This document shows positions 54,535 to 63,557 of a stretch of 64,000 nt of DNA, piece by piece. The stretch comes from Nostoc sp. NMS2 (GTDB lineage: Bacteria; Cyanobacteriota; Cyanobacteriia; Cyanobacteriales; Nostocaceae). The notes under the pieces were generated by a model, which saw nothing but the letters and a program-made list of their open reading frames with translations, was not told where the DNA came from and did no database searches. The position numbers and the translations under genes were made by a program. Numbering within the stretch: position 1 is the stretch's first letter; the number at the start of each line of letters is the position of its first letter. The stretch spans positions 53,824 through 117,823 of the forward strand of contig NZ_JABXKH010000147.1 of NCBI RefSeq assembly GCF_017115105.1, in the 5' to 3' direction.

Positions 54535-54580
54535 TGAAACACTATGTGTTGCAGTTTAGCATGAAACACTATGTGTTTCA
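54535..54580. promoter_or_regulatory. CI-like operator, two palindromic sites
   Basis: Site 2 (54562-54580) TGAAACACTATGTGTTTCA is a palindrome with 8-base arms. Site 1 (54535-54553) TGAAACACTATGTGTTGCA is the same with one changed base. Centres are 27 bp apart, between the divergent early gene (54531, minus) and the repressor gene (54625, plus). This is the classic arrangement of phage operators. Confidence 0.8.
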
Positions 54581-54624
54581 AATGACTATTGTAAAGTTTC
54601 ACGTACAACAGCAAAGCTGGGTGT

Positions 54625-55098
54625 ATGGCAAAAACTGTGTACACCTGGGAAGGCATACAAAAACTGGCGGAAATTATTCGTGCAGCAAGGGGGCATCTAT
54701 CGGGAAGGGCTTTTGCAAAGAAAGTGGGTTTGAGTCCGACATCAATTGATCGGATTTTAGGTGGTGAAGTGAAAGAGCCAGAACTCAAAACCCTGGAAAA
54801 ACTTGCACCGCATTTAGGCTATACCAGAGATGAACTGATAGCCATTTGCGCCGGCGATAATTCGCCGCAGCCCGTGAGAGAGTACAAGTTTGCTGAAGAC
54901 TTGATGCCAATGGTTGATCAGCTACCCGATAGGGAGGCTGCAAAATTGGCGCAGCACATAATTGCTCGGTTAACGCAGCCCAAGGTATCGCTCAATGGTG
55001 TCAAAGGTGAAGGAGTTTCGTTTCACCTTGAGTTGATGTCACAAACCGATCTAGCAGATTTATTAAGAGCGATCGCAACGCGCGTGGAAAAAGAGTAG
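54625..55098 (+). CDS. CI-like XRE repressor (157 aa)
   Basis: Residues 8-70 form an XRE HTH: LAEIIRAARGHLSGRAFAKK, VGLSPTSIDRILGGEVKEPE, TLEKLAPHLGYTRDELIAIC. The C-terminal 60 residues are helical and may dimerise (MPMVDQLPDREAAKLAQHII). There is no LexA-type peptidase domain, so induction would need an antirepressor, and one is encoded at 17.5 kb. It is located beside the integrase with a two-site palindromic operator upstream, so this is probably the immunity repressor. Confidence 0.85.
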   Translation: MAKTVYTWEGIQKLAEIIRAARGHLSGRAFAKKVGLSPTSIDRILGGEVKEPELKTLEKLAPHLGYTRDELIAICAGDNSPQPVREYKFAEDLMPMVDQLPDREAAKLAQHIIARLTQPKVSLNGVKGEGVSFHLELMSQTDLADLLRAIATRVEKE

Positions 55099-55112
55099 AG
55101 TTGATAAGTTCT

Positions 55113-56219
55113 TTACGGCACTTCACCATCAAACCGAGCGATCGCTCTTTCTACTGCCCTAGAATTAGTTTTTTCGTCGATATGCCGTTGGTAAGTTCTA
55201 AGGTGTTCTGTGATTGAGTGCCCCATCAGTTTTGCCGAGGTAGTCACCGGCAGTTCAAAAACCACGCTAATTCTAATCGCAAAGGCATGGCGGAGATCAT
55301 AAGGAGCGAGTGTTGCTCCTATTTTTTTGAAGTGATAATTTAGGGATTGGTAAACCCGTCTACCGAGTTCTTGATACTGGCATTGTGTTTGGGTAACGAC
55401 ATGAATTTGTTCCCAGAGTTTCCAGCGCTCCGCCCACTGGGGATAAAAGGGTTGCACAGTCCGCGCTCCGGTTTTACCCTCTGAAACATAACACTTGTAG
55501 GGTGGTTTTGATTCAACCGTCGCAAAAAATACTTCATGCGGCCTTAAGCCATAAGCCGCCAACATCCCATAAACCCACTGCCATCGGTGGCTAGTTATTT
55601 GCTCCCTAATAAGGGCTATCGCCTCATCAGTTAGCAAATCTTTGATTGTGCTATTGGAACTATATTTACCTTTGTAGGAGTGTAAATCAACATCAACCCC
55701 CGCAAAGAAAGCTAGTTTAATATAAGTTTGAGTGGTGCGGTGTCTAGTCCAGCTATCTGGAGGCAAAGATAATATTGCTTTTAGCATTATCTCCCCACTT
55801 AATTCAGCCTTTGGCGGAAGTCTATTAAATTGGAATAAATAATGTTTTTGCCAAGTGGTAAGACTAAAATCTTGCCGCTTTACTAGAAACTCTTCCTTGA
55901 AAGCCTCTATCCAATATTCACAGGTATTCCCCGGTTTTAAACCGGATTCAACCCAATTCTCCCAAGGGAAGTTTTGACCCGACTTCCATCTCACAATATC
56001 GCCTGCTAACTCTACCGCCTTGTCTTCTGCGGCTCTCAATCCTGCGGGGTTGGCGTACATTCCCAATGCTATATCTTGTTGATATGCCTGGGTTTTTTGA
56101 CTACTTGGGCGCGGTGGCAATGTCGCTCTAAGACTCAATGTGTCCCCTCGCTGTCGCACAGACACCCCTCTTTTACTAATCTTGAGCCGCTTGTTTATTT
56201 CTTCTAGCGAATACTTCAC
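55113..56219 (-). CDS. int: Tyrosine-type phage integrase
   Basis: 368 residues. Catalytic set: R226 in AAYGLRPHE, K249 in SEGKT, R310 in YDLRHAFA (the usual His before the Arg is replaced by Tyr), H334 in LMGHS and Y343 in RTYQRH. The N-terminal 120 residues contain an arm- and core-binding type region (LSLRATLPPRPSSQKTQAYQ). It is on the minus strand at the right end of the prophage, next to a block of 10-bp repeats. It inserts and excises the phage DNA. Confidence 0.9.
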   Translation of the reverse strand: MKYSLEEINKRLKISKRGVSVRQRGDTLSLRATLPPRPSSQKTQAYQQDIALGMYANPAGLRAAEDKAVELAGDIVRWKSGQNFPWENWVESGLKPGNTCEYWIEAFKEEFLVKRQDFSLTTWQKHYLFQFNRLPPKAELSGEIMLKAILSLPPDSWTRHRTTQTYIKLAFFAGVDVDLHSYKGKYSSNSTIKDLLTDEAIALIREQITSHRWQWVYGMLAAYGLRPHEVFFATVESKPPYKCYVSEGKTGARTVQPFYPQWAERWKLWEQIHVVTQTQCQYQELGRRVYQSLNYHFKKIGATLAPYDLRHAFAIRISVVFELPVTTSAKLMGHSITEHLRTYQRHIDEKTNSRAVERAIARFDGEVP

Positions 56220-56250
56220 CCTAAATCTGCCCTAATTATCTGGGACAATC

Positions 56251-56293
56251 TAGGATATTTTAGGATAATTTGGGATATTTAGGATATCCTAAA
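56251..56293. repeat. 10-bp tandem repeats and palindrome upstream of integrase
   Basis: Four successive 10-base units (TAGGATATTT, TAGGATAATT, TGGGATATTT, AGGATATCCT) end in a perfect 16-bp palindrome TTTAGGATATCCTAAA (56278-56293). They lie between the integrase start and the chromosomal gene. Integrase arm sites, an autoregulatory operator, or part of the attachment site are all possible. Confidence 0.6.
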
Positions 56294-56336
56294 TTGCCAA
56301 GATAAAACAGTAAATCTCCATTCTGCGGCGTTTTAT

Positions 56337-59300
56337 ATGACAAATTCAGGTTCGCCCCTTGAGCGCCCGCTAAAATTTGAAATTAGACTGCCGTCGTCAC
56401 ATCCTCAGTTACTAGAAGGACTAGATATATGGCTGCGTTTAGGTTTGATATCTGATACCCAAGTTAGGCAGCTATGCCAAGAGTTTCTGGTGTGTCAGGT
56501 TGTGTTGCCACCCCAGTCTGAAGCTAAAACAAAGGTAGTTTTTTTAACTTCTGATCCCGTGCAGGAGTTACCCGTAGCAGCTTTACAATCTAGTCGCCGT
56601 AGAGAACCGCAACAAAAAACAGTCGAACCCAACTTTGTCAGTAAAATGTTGCAGTCCTTGGGAGCAGAACTGAGTGTACGCTGGCTGCTTTTTCTAGGGG
56701 TATTCCTGGTAGTGGTATCCTCTGGGGTACTGGCTGCGAGTCAGTGGGAAAAGTTTCCTGCTTCTGGACAGTATGGAGTTTTGTTTGCTTATACTCTGAG
56801 TTTTTGGGGGTTAAGCTTTTGGGCGACTAGGCAAAATAACCTCACATTGACGGCTCAAACTTTGCTGATTGTCACCCTTTTGTTAGTCCCAGTGAACTTT
56901 TGGGCAATGGATAGCTTTAAATTGTGGCAAAATCCTGTAGATTTGGTTGCAGTTGCGATCGCCTGGCCTACCCTGACTGCTATAACTATTTTACTCTCCC
57001 AAAATCGGACTATTTTTACCAATTTACGTACCGGCAAATTACCTCTAGCCAATATTCTAGGGCTGAGTTATTTGCATTGGGGTTGGCAATTAAGAGGATT
57101 CCCCTTAATTGCCGTCTATGTGGCAATGATTGGCACAACCATCATTACCATTTATCACAATTACCAACAGCCTAATATTGTCAGCGAGGAAAATGGTAGC
57201 GATGTCTACGACGGGCTACGCCTACGCAGTAGATTAAGTATTAGTCTACCTGCCGCCGTAATTATTTATGCTTTGATAGTGCTGCTAACGCGGGCCATTT
57301 TTGTTACCAAGGTAGATGTCACCCAATTAGGATTAGCTATTGGCATTTGCGGCGCTCTTGTAACTTGGCTAGCACAGGAGAGGATAGGGGGCAGGGGGCA
57401 GGGGAGCAGGGGGGCAGGGGAGCAGGGGAGCAGGGGAGCAGGGGAGCAGGGGAGCAGGGGAGCAGGGGGAGCAGGGGGAGCAGGGGGAGCAGAGGAAGTA
57501 ACTGTAATATTCCCCTCATCCCCCTCATCTCCCCCATCCCCCTCATCCCACTTACTTTGGGAAAAACTCGGTGCTATTTTACTCTTCCTGGGTTGGCTGG
57601 TTTCGGTAGTAAATTATCCCTGGCAAGCAATAGCTGTAAGTGGTTTAGGTTTGTGGTTTGTGGGAAGTCGCTTGCGGCGGTACAGTTTAAAGCTAGACTT
57701 CGCTGCGGTTTTTGTTATCGGTTTACAGACGATTTGGCTAGGTTGGCGATTAGTACCTGATAGCATACAGAAATTAGCGATCGCAACTGCTACTCAACTC
57801 ACTAATTCTCAAAATGAACCTTGGGCTTTGCTGGGTATAGCTTTATTTCCCTACATAATTTTGATGGTGGCGCTTACAGATAGCCTACATCGCACCGAAA
57901 AGCGAGAATTAGCTAAATTTGGCGAACTGCTCACCCTGTTACTTGGAACTTTTTTAATCACGATCGCTATTGTAAATCCTGTATTGCGATCGCTAAATCT
58001 GCTATTTTCTACCATCACTCTGGCATTCGTCACTCAACGCCGTTCCCCGGCATCCCTTCCCCTGGTATATCTAACTCACATCATCGGGGTGCTGACATTT
58101 TGCTCTACCATTAATTGGCTGGCACCAACCCTGAGTCAACAAGTCTGGGCAAGTATTTTATTAGCTCTGATGGTTGCAGAATGGCGATTTAGCGTAGAAG
58201 AAGGAGTATGGCAACGTAGTGCATGGGATATCGGTTTAGGACTAGCCGCCGCTAGTTTTCTCCTATTGTGGATGAATGCAGAATCATCTTGGTATGGTGT
58301 AGCTGATAGCCAAGCTTATTTAGGAGTCTTATGGCTAGTTACGCCTATAGCTCTCACGGGTGTTGCCAATTGTACAATTATCGAGCGGCGGACTACTACC
58401 CGTTACTTGAGTGTCTTGGCAGTGGGAGTTGCCCAGCTACTTACTATACAGTTACCAGAAACCAGATTAATTGGTTTGGCAGTGGGTGCGGGGCTAATGT
58501 TCGTAAATACGCGCTATTTACGAAACCAACTATCTGCGGTAATTACAGAAGGATTTGCTCTGAGTTTTATAGTGGCGCTGCTGTGGATGGGTGTACCTGG
58601 TTTACCTCGCCTCATGCTAGCAGGTTGGTTTGTCGTCGGCGCGATCGCAATTCTAAGTCTATGGTTAGCCAGGACGGTTTTGAGCCGACGCGGTAACGAA
58701 TTAGCACTTAATTATGCAGCCGCCAGTGATAAATGGGCGATCGCATTGTGTGGTTTTGAGTTGTTAACTTTGACACTACACTCAGTGTTGATTTACTCAG
58801 GGTTTCTTACTTCGGGATTTTTGTACATAGCTGCCACTACAATCACCTTGACAGCCATTATTTATCGCAGTTGGCGACAACCGACAAATTGGGCATTTTA
58901 TAGCATCGGTTGGTCTTTGGAATTGTTGACTGCCCAGGTGTTGGGATTTGGGGAGCGATCAATTGTTAGGATAGCAATCGCAAACATCGCTTTAGGTTTA
59001 ATCGCTCAACTTGTCGGCGAGTGGTGGCGACGACGATACCAATTACAAAGAATTCCTAGCAGTTTTCACATTTTGCCCTTAATTTATGGTGCATTCAGCG
59101 TATTGCTGCGTTTTAACACCTTCACCGAGTGGACTGGTTTATATTCCTTGGGTGTAGCTTTAATCATCATTGGCGTAGGGCGACGGCGTGAGAACTTTAA
59201 ACCCCTGCTGTACTTAGGAATCATCGGCATATCAATTTCTGCTTATGAACTTTTGTTCTATCAAATGTCACAAGCTTCAGGAGGAGCATTAGGTGATGGA

Positions 59301-60395
59301 TTGATTGCCATGTCTGCCCTTGGTGCCAGCATCATGTATGCTTACCGGATTTTGTCACCTTGGCTTGTAAACTACTTACGCCTAACTCCCCAAGAACTAA
59401 GAAGAATTGCCCATATTCATTGGGCTTGGAGTAGCTGCTTATTAATGGCTGCCATTCCTCTTCCCATTGGAATTAACCGTTTAGTGGGATTAGCAACAGG
59501 GGTATTTTTGATTCGTTATGCCATCTTTCAAGGACGAAATTCGCGCACTTCCCCCAGCATCTTGGGAGGAATCACAATAGCCGAAGTGTGGGTTTACCTT
59601 GGCTTATTAGAAGTAGCCGGAATGAGGGTTTATTGGCGCGAGACAGCAGTCGGAAAATTTTGGGCTGGGCCGTTAGTTCCTTGGAACGGTGCGATCGCCT
59701 GTGTGGTAGCCTATTTTCTATACATCCTACCTTGGGAAAGTTGGGGTTGGTCTAAAAAACCTTGGCAGCAAGCCGCCTACATCATACCACTGATAATTTT
59801 ATGGGAAACCAGGCTGCAAACTTACCCCATTACCTTGGTACTCGCAGCTGGATTTTACATCTTTCTGGCAAAAGTGGGCGAAAACATCCGTTTTACTTAT
59901 GTTAGTGTGGCGTTGATTAATTGGGCACTTTACCGATGGTTTGATTCCTTACGCCTGACTGATGTTTTATGGTATGTAACGCCAATTGGATTATCACTGC
60001 TTTATATTGCTCAAGTAGATACCCAACTGAGGCTACCAGAGTACAAATCGACTCGCCATATTCTGAGAGTACTAGGTAGTGGTTTAATTTGTGGGTGGGC
60101 AATTTTATTTAATCAAAACACAGCCTGGATACCTGGAATTTTCAGCCTCATCGCCATTTTTAGCGGATTAGCTTTGCGAGTCCGGGCTTTTCTCTACATT
60201 GGTACAGCCGCTTTTTTAATTACTACAATCTATCAATCGGTAATTTTTAGCTTGCAGTACTCCTTTTTAAAATGGGTTGTTGGCTTACTAGTTGGCATCC
60301 TTCTGATTTATATTGCCGCCAACTTTGAAACCCGTCGCACTCAAATAACTTCCTTAATTCGTAGCGCCATTGATGAATTTCAATCATGGCAATAA
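56337..60395 (+). CDS. Giant polytopic membrane protein, DUF2157-like (1352 aa)
   Basis: About 100 N-terminal soluble residues (EGLDIWLRLGLISDTQVRQL is DUF2157-like), then more than 30 hydrophobic helices to the C-terminus. A hydrophilic Gly/Arg/Ser insert at about residues 350-400 is encoded by a tandem DNA repeat. Similar long membrane proteins are known in cyanobacteria, function unknown. The gene starts 117 bases after the integrase and is presumably chromosomal; the phage may have inserted just 5' of it. Confidence 0.72.
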   Translation: MTNSGSPLERPLKFEIRLPSSHPQLLEGLDIWLRLGLISDTQVRQLCQEFLVCQVVLPPQSEAKTKVVFLTSDPVQELPVAALQSSRRREPQQKTVEPNFVSKMLQSLGAELSVRWLLFLGVFLVVVSSGVLAASQWEKFPASGQYGVLFAYTLSFWGLSFWATRQNNLTLTAQTLLIVTLLLVPVNFWAMDSFKLWQNPVDLVAVAIAWPTLTAITILLSQNRTIFTNLRTGKLPLANILGLSYLHWGWQLRGFPLIAVYVAMIGTTIITIYHNYQQPNIVSEENGSDVYDGLRLRSRLSISLPAAVIIYALIVLLTRAIFVTKVDVTQLGLAIGICGALVTWLAQERIGGRGQGSRGAGEQGSRGAGEQGSRGAGGAGGAGGAEEVTVIFPSSPSSPPSPSSHLLWEKLGAILLFLGWLVSVVNYPWQAIAVSGLGLWFVGSRLRRYSLKLDFAAVFVIGLQTIWLGWRLVPDSIQKLAIATATQLTNSQNEPWALLGIALFPYIILMVALTDSLHRTEKRELAKFGELLTLLLGTFLITIAIVNPVLRSLNLLFSTITLAFVTQRRSPASLPLVYLTHIIGVLTFCSTINWLAPTLSQQVWASILLALMVAEWRFSVEEGVWQRSAWDIGLGLAAASFLLLWMNAESSWYGVADSQAYLGVLWLVTPIALTGVANCTIIERRTTTRYLSVLAVGVAQLLTIQLPETRLIGLAVGAGLMFVNTRYLRNQLSAVITEGFALSFIVALLWMGVPGLPRLMLAGWFVVGAIAILSLWLARTVLSRRGNELALNYAAASDKWAIALCGFELLTLTLHSVLIYSGFLTSGFLYIAATTITLTAIIYRSWRQPTNWAFYSIGWSLELLTAQVLGFGERSIVRIAIANIALGLIAQLVGEWWRRRYQLQRIPSSFHILPLIYGAFSVLLRFNTFTEWTGLYSLGVALIIIGVGRRRENFKPLLYLGIIGISISAYELLFYQMSQASGGALGDGLIAMSALGASIMYAYRILSPWLVNYLRLTPQELRRIAHIHWAWSSCLLMAAIPLPIGINRLVGLATGVFLIRYAIFQGRNSRTSPSILGGITIAEVWVYLGLLEVAGMRVYWRETAVGKFWAGPLVPWNGAIACVVAYFLYILPWESWGWSKKPWQQAAYIIPLIILWETRLQTYPITLVLAAGFYIFLAKVGENIRFTYVSVALINWALYRWFDSLRLTDVLWYVTPIGLSLLYIAQVDTQLRLPEYKSTRHILRVLGSGLICGWAILFNQNTAWIPGIFSLIAIFSGLALRVRAFLYIGTAAFLITTIYQSVIFSLQYSFLKWVVGLLVGILLIYIAANFETRRTQITSLIRSAIDEFQSWQ
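57391..57493. repeat. 8/9-bp tandem repeat inside the membrane-protein gene
   Basis: About ten units of GGGGAGCA-type sequence, the last three as 9-mers (GGGGGAGCA), followed after 20 bases by a C-rich CCCCTCATC array. The units keep the reading frame: three 8-mers encode GEQGSRGA and the 9-mers encode GAG. Typical short tandem repeat expansion of Nostoc-type genomes, here in a coding region. Confidence 0.8.
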
Positions 60396-60470
60396 AGAGA
60401 GGAATGAATCAATCAATAGTCCTAGAGATATTGAAAAGATAAGCTATATTAGCTTCTGGATTTATTAATT

Positions 60471-60593
60471 ATGAAACCTAACCTACAATATATCTCTGGT
60501 AGTTCTCCCCGCCGTCAAATTCTCAAAACAGCTTTCACCTTTGTGACTGGTTTAACCGCCACATCACTGATTTCTTTTTTGATGACCAAATGA
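60471..60593 (+). pseudogene. Tat-signal peptide remnant (40 aa)
   Basis: Short frame from 60471: MKPNLQYISGSSPRRQILKT, then FTFVTGLTATSLISF. This is a twin-arginine leader (P-R-R-Q-I-L-K plus hydrophobic core) that stops right after the signal. It is either the broken start of a lost exported protein or a small membrane protein. Confidence 0.4.
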
Positions 60594-60953
60594 GTTTGAA
60601 CTTAAAAGACTTAATATTCATATCAAGTTAGCCTATTCAGTAAAAATATATCGTCATACTTTTGTTATAACTTTGTCATAACTGCGTTAAGTTAATATGA
60701 GATGATTATTAATTTTGCTTTACTACTTCTGTGAATTAGGGTAGCAAACGTTAAGATAAAAATATAAAGAATACATCAAGTTCAGTGCTTGTATATACAT
60801 TTTTTAGTCAAAAATATAAAGATTATACGAAGATTTCTATGCAAATATAGACATCTAAGTAAATTTTCGGTATTTAATTCTTATCAGGTTATCTAAATAT
60901 TTCCTGTTTCCAAGTGTCGAATCACAAATTATTTTTCGTCATTAAACACTCTC
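60594..60953. other. AT-rich spacer without recognised genes
   Basis: No frame of note on either strand. AT-rich sequence with several runs of A or T, between the Tat-signal remnant and the MITE-like element. No promoter could be assigned with confidence. Confidence 0.5.
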
Positions 60954-61098
60954 AGAGGATGTTTTAAAAGTCCCAAAGAGTATAATTTTGCCCTTCTTAC
61001 TTTAAGTAACTGCAAGGAAAATAAAGGTTTCAGCCATTTACTGAGATGTCTTCCTGTGCTTAAACTTGAAAGCAAAAAACCTTTTTAAAACATCCTCT
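60954..61098. mobile_element. MITE-like element with 16-bp terminal inverted repeats
   Basis: Left end AGAGGATGTTTTAAAA (60954-60969) and right end TTTTAAAACATCCTCT (61083-61098) are perfect inverted copies bounding 145 bp without a gene. Size, perfect ends and gene-free interior fit a MITE. No clear target duplication was seen. The following 300 bp to the glycine-rich gene contain no frame. Confidence 0.7.
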
Positions 61099-61406
61099 TA
61101 GTCTCGCTTAAGAACTATGACCTTCACAAGTAAGTTTTAGTAAGGAATAGGTGAAAAGATAGCAGCAGATAAGCTTTTTTTCGATTATCTTATTTCCTTC
61201 ATACTGCTTTATCTAAAAGGTAATTTAAGGCAAAAATTACATCCGATCAAGCTTGAGCGACATTAATTTGAGATGACGATGAATAATTCGTTAGCCAACA
61301 CAAATATATCTGAAATTTTCTAGTTCTGACTTTGTGAATTCTGATTGAAAGAACAAGACTTTCAGGGATTAAAACTCGATCGCACTCAATTGAGGAAAGT
61401 TATATT

Positions 61407-62756
61407 ATGACCAGATTAATTGTTTCTTCTCCCTCACTCATCGGCACCTCTGCTTCTGATCTCGTGACAGGTCAAGAAGATAATGCATTGCCCGCAATTG
61501 GAATTGAAGTTCTAAAAAAAGGAGTCATTGATACCAAAGGAGGTAACGACACTATCAAGGGTAGTGCTATCGGTAAGGAGGACAACGGTGGTGAAAATGC
61601 TGGTACTGGCACCGGCATTGCTAACAATGGCATCATCAATACTGGATTGGGAGACGATATTATCTCTGGCAACGGCACTGGCGGTTACGAGTATCGAAGC
61701 TATGTACCTGGTATCGGTATCTTTAACACTCAGGGTGGCTACATTAATGCAGGAGACGGAAAAGATTTGATCAAGGGAATCGGAACCGGAGGTGAAGGTT
61801 ACGTTACAAGTATAGGTATTCCTACAGGTATTGATAACACTCAGCATAGCCGTATTGATGGAGGAAAAGGGGACGACTCTATTGAGGGTACTGGAATTGG
61901 AATATCATCGACTGCTATAGGAATCTCTAACACTCAACATAGCAGCATTGATGGAGGAGAAGGGAACGATTCTATCAAGGGAACTGGAACTGATACAATT
62001 TTTGGTGGAGATGGTACAGGCATCGACAACAGTGGCGGTAGCGTCATTAGTGGAGGACTTGGAAACGATTCTATTATTGGTATCGGCAAGGGCGGGAATG
62101 CATATATAGCTCCTTTTGGTGTGTCAGAGACGGCGGGTAAGGGTATAGGTATCGACAACAGTGGCAGTAGCGTCATTAGTGGAGGAGTTGGAAATGACTT
62201 CATCTCTGGCACAGGTACTGGTGGCAATGGAGCTGGCAGTACGCCTTTTGGGGACAGCGTAGGTATAGGCATTGACAACAGTGGCATCATCAGTTTAGGC
62301 GATGGGAACGATAAGCTAATCGGTACTGGCATTAATCAAGGCATCGGTTTTCTTAATACTAATGGCATTATCTGTGGAGGGGCTGGAGATGATATCCTTG
62401 TTGGCTGTGGCACCAGTATTGGCATCCAAGGCGGCACCATTGATGGTGGAAGCGGTAACGATTACTTCAAAGCCCGTCGAATTGATGCTAAGGGTAATTC
62501 CGTTTCAAACCAAGGGGGCGATATTGCCAATGTCTTAATTAAAGGTGGATCTGGAAATGACACATTTGATGTTGGTTACGGGAATGCCACCATTGATGGC
62601 GGTTCGGGATGTGACAAGCTAATTCTGCCTGGCTTCAAAAGTAATTACACTATCATCGGCAGTTCCAGCAATTACACCATTAAACGTGATGGGTTCATCG
62701 AAAATGTCTTGAATGTTGAGCAAATCGCCTTTCTCGGCGTTGTACCTCATTCTTAG
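61407..62756 (+). CDS. RTX-type glycine-rich repeat protein (449 aa)
   Basis: About 15 degenerate repeats of the G-x-G-N-D-x-I-x-G-x-G type (for example GGEGNDSIKGTGT, GGLGNDSIIGIGKGG, GGSGNDYFKARR), interleaved with IDNSGSSVISGG-like turns. They suggest a calcium-binding beta-roll exported by a type I system, whose signal is near the C-terminus. The final 60 residues (SNYTIIGSSSNYTIKRDGFI) are the non-repeat end. Long AT-rich upstream space. Cell-surface or secreted role likely; no enzyme domain seen. Confidence 0.8.
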   Translation: MTRLIVSSPSLIGTSASDLVTGQEDNALPAIGIEVLKKGVIDTKGGNDTIKGSAIGKEDNGGENAGTGTGIANNGIINTGLGDDIISGNGTGGYEYRSYVPGIGIFNTQGGYINAGDGKDLIKGIGTGGEGYVTSIGIPTGIDNTQHSRIDGGKGDDSIEGTGIGISSTAIGISNTQHSSIDGGEGNDSIKGTGTDTIFGGDGTGIDNSGGSVISGGLGNDSIIGIGKGGNAYIAPFGVSETAGKGIGIDNSGSSVISGGVGNDFISGTGTGGNGAGSTPFGDSVGIGIDNSGIISLGDGNDKLIGTGINQGIGFLNTNGIICGGAGDDILVGCGTSIGIQGGTIDGGSGNDYFKARRIDAKGNSVSNQGGDIANVLIKGGSGNDTFDVGYGNATIDGGSGCDKLILPGFKSNYTIIGSSSNYTIKRDGFIENVLNVEQIAFLGVVPHS

Positions 62757-62839
62757 AACGATTTCCCCACAAAGGCAACAGCCTAGCGATCTGGTACAGA
62801 CGCTCTTAGGGGCTATTGCTTGAAATCGCACTCCCACAA

Positions 62840-62877
62840 AAATACTCTACTGAGAGAAGTAAATCAGTAGAGTATTT
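62840..62877. terminator. Strong hairpin terminator
   Basis: Perfect 14-bp stem (AAATACTCTACTGA / TCAGTAGAGTATTT) with a ten-base loop between the convergent RTX-type and peroxiredoxin genes. It can end both transcripts. Confidence 0.72.
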
Positions 62878-62942
62878 AAAGGCAATACCGTAAATTGAAT
62901 TGATTCAAATCGGCATTCGGTGCAGAGAGTTGTTATTAAGGT

Positions 62943-63500
62943 CTAAGAAGCTGTGGACTGTAACTTTTCTAATCGTGCCAGTACTTCTGAACTATGAACA
63001 GTTGGGTTGACTTTGACAAAAGTCTCGCGCAAGACACCTTGAGGATCGATGATAAAACTATGGCGCATTGATAAGAAGCCGAGCCACGAACCGTAAGCTT
63101 TACTCACTGAACCATCAGTGTCAGCTAAAAGTGGGAATTTTAGTCCCTCAGAATCACAAAATTTTGCGTGAGAATCAATATCATCAGCACTTACGCCAAT
63201 AATCTGGGTATTTTTTTCGAGGTATTGGGGTAAATCTTGCTGAAAACGGCGAGCCTCTATAGTACAACCAGAGGTGAAGTCTTTAGGATAAAAGTAGAGA
63301 ACTAGCCACTTACCGCGCAAGTCAGAGAGAGAAATTTTGCCATCACCTGTGTTAGTTGGCAAAGTAAACTCTGGTGCGGGTTGATTAATTGCAGGAAGTT
63401 TACCACCAAGGGCATCAGCAGCAGGGGTAAAGTTCAGCCAGCTGATGACAGAAATACAGCTGGCAAATAATATGTTTAAAAAAGTGCGGCGGGAAATCAT
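62943..63500 (-). CDS. Tat-exported PrxQ/Bcp-type peroxiredoxin
   Basis: ATG at 63500 gives MISRRTFLNILFASC, a textbook twin-arginine leader (S-R-R-T-F-L) with a hydrophobic core, so export to the periplasm or thylakoid lumen is expected. Mature part: PAPEFTLPTNTGDGKISLSD, then the peroxidatic Cys in DFTSGCTIEARRFQ. Typical PrxQ has a second Cys five residues on (CxxxxC); here that position is Arg, so it should work as a 1-Cys type or resolve via the later FCDSEGL Cys. Reduces peroxides. Confidence 0.87.
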   Translation of the reverse strand: MISRRTFLNILFASCISVISWLNFTPAADALGGKLPAINQPAPEFTLPTNTGDGKISLSDLRGKWLVLYFYPKDFTSGCTIEARRFQQDLPQYLEKNTQIIGVSADDIDSHAKFCDSEGLKFPLLADTDGSVSKAYGSWLGFLSMRHSFIIDPQGVLRETFVKVNPTVHSSEVLARLEKLQSTAS

Positions 63501-63557
63501 GGTGCAAACCAGAATCACAACTTTACACAAGTTTACAATTCTTAGTTGCTCCAAATA

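Larger units (their letters stand above)
1..56300. mobile_element. Integrated siphovirus-like prophage (right part; left end outside window)
   Basis: Seen: large terminase, portal, capsid, scaffold, lambda-type tail genes (M, L, I, J, G/GT), replication initiator, recombination ATPase, methyltransferases, CI-like repressor and a tyrosine integrase in one continuous block. From 56.3 kb on the genes are chromosomal in type. The integrase at the right edge and the missing tape-measure gene at the left edge show that only the right boundary is in view. The exact right boundary is inferred, most likely between 56220 and 56336. No attachment-site pair or tRNA target was found in the window. Confidence 0.88.

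Noticed and set aside
56220..56336. tRNA gene as integration target
   Set aside because: No cloverleaf-forming sequence could be found at the integrase-side boundary.
57337..57760. Frames of 69 and 137 residues in the GGGGAGCA repeat region
   Set aside because: Low-complexity by-products of the tandem repeat within the membrane-protein gene.
61472..62332. Opposite-strand proline/serine-rich frames
   Set aside because: Mirror frames of the glycine-rich RTX-type repeats; no start signals and typical shadow composition.
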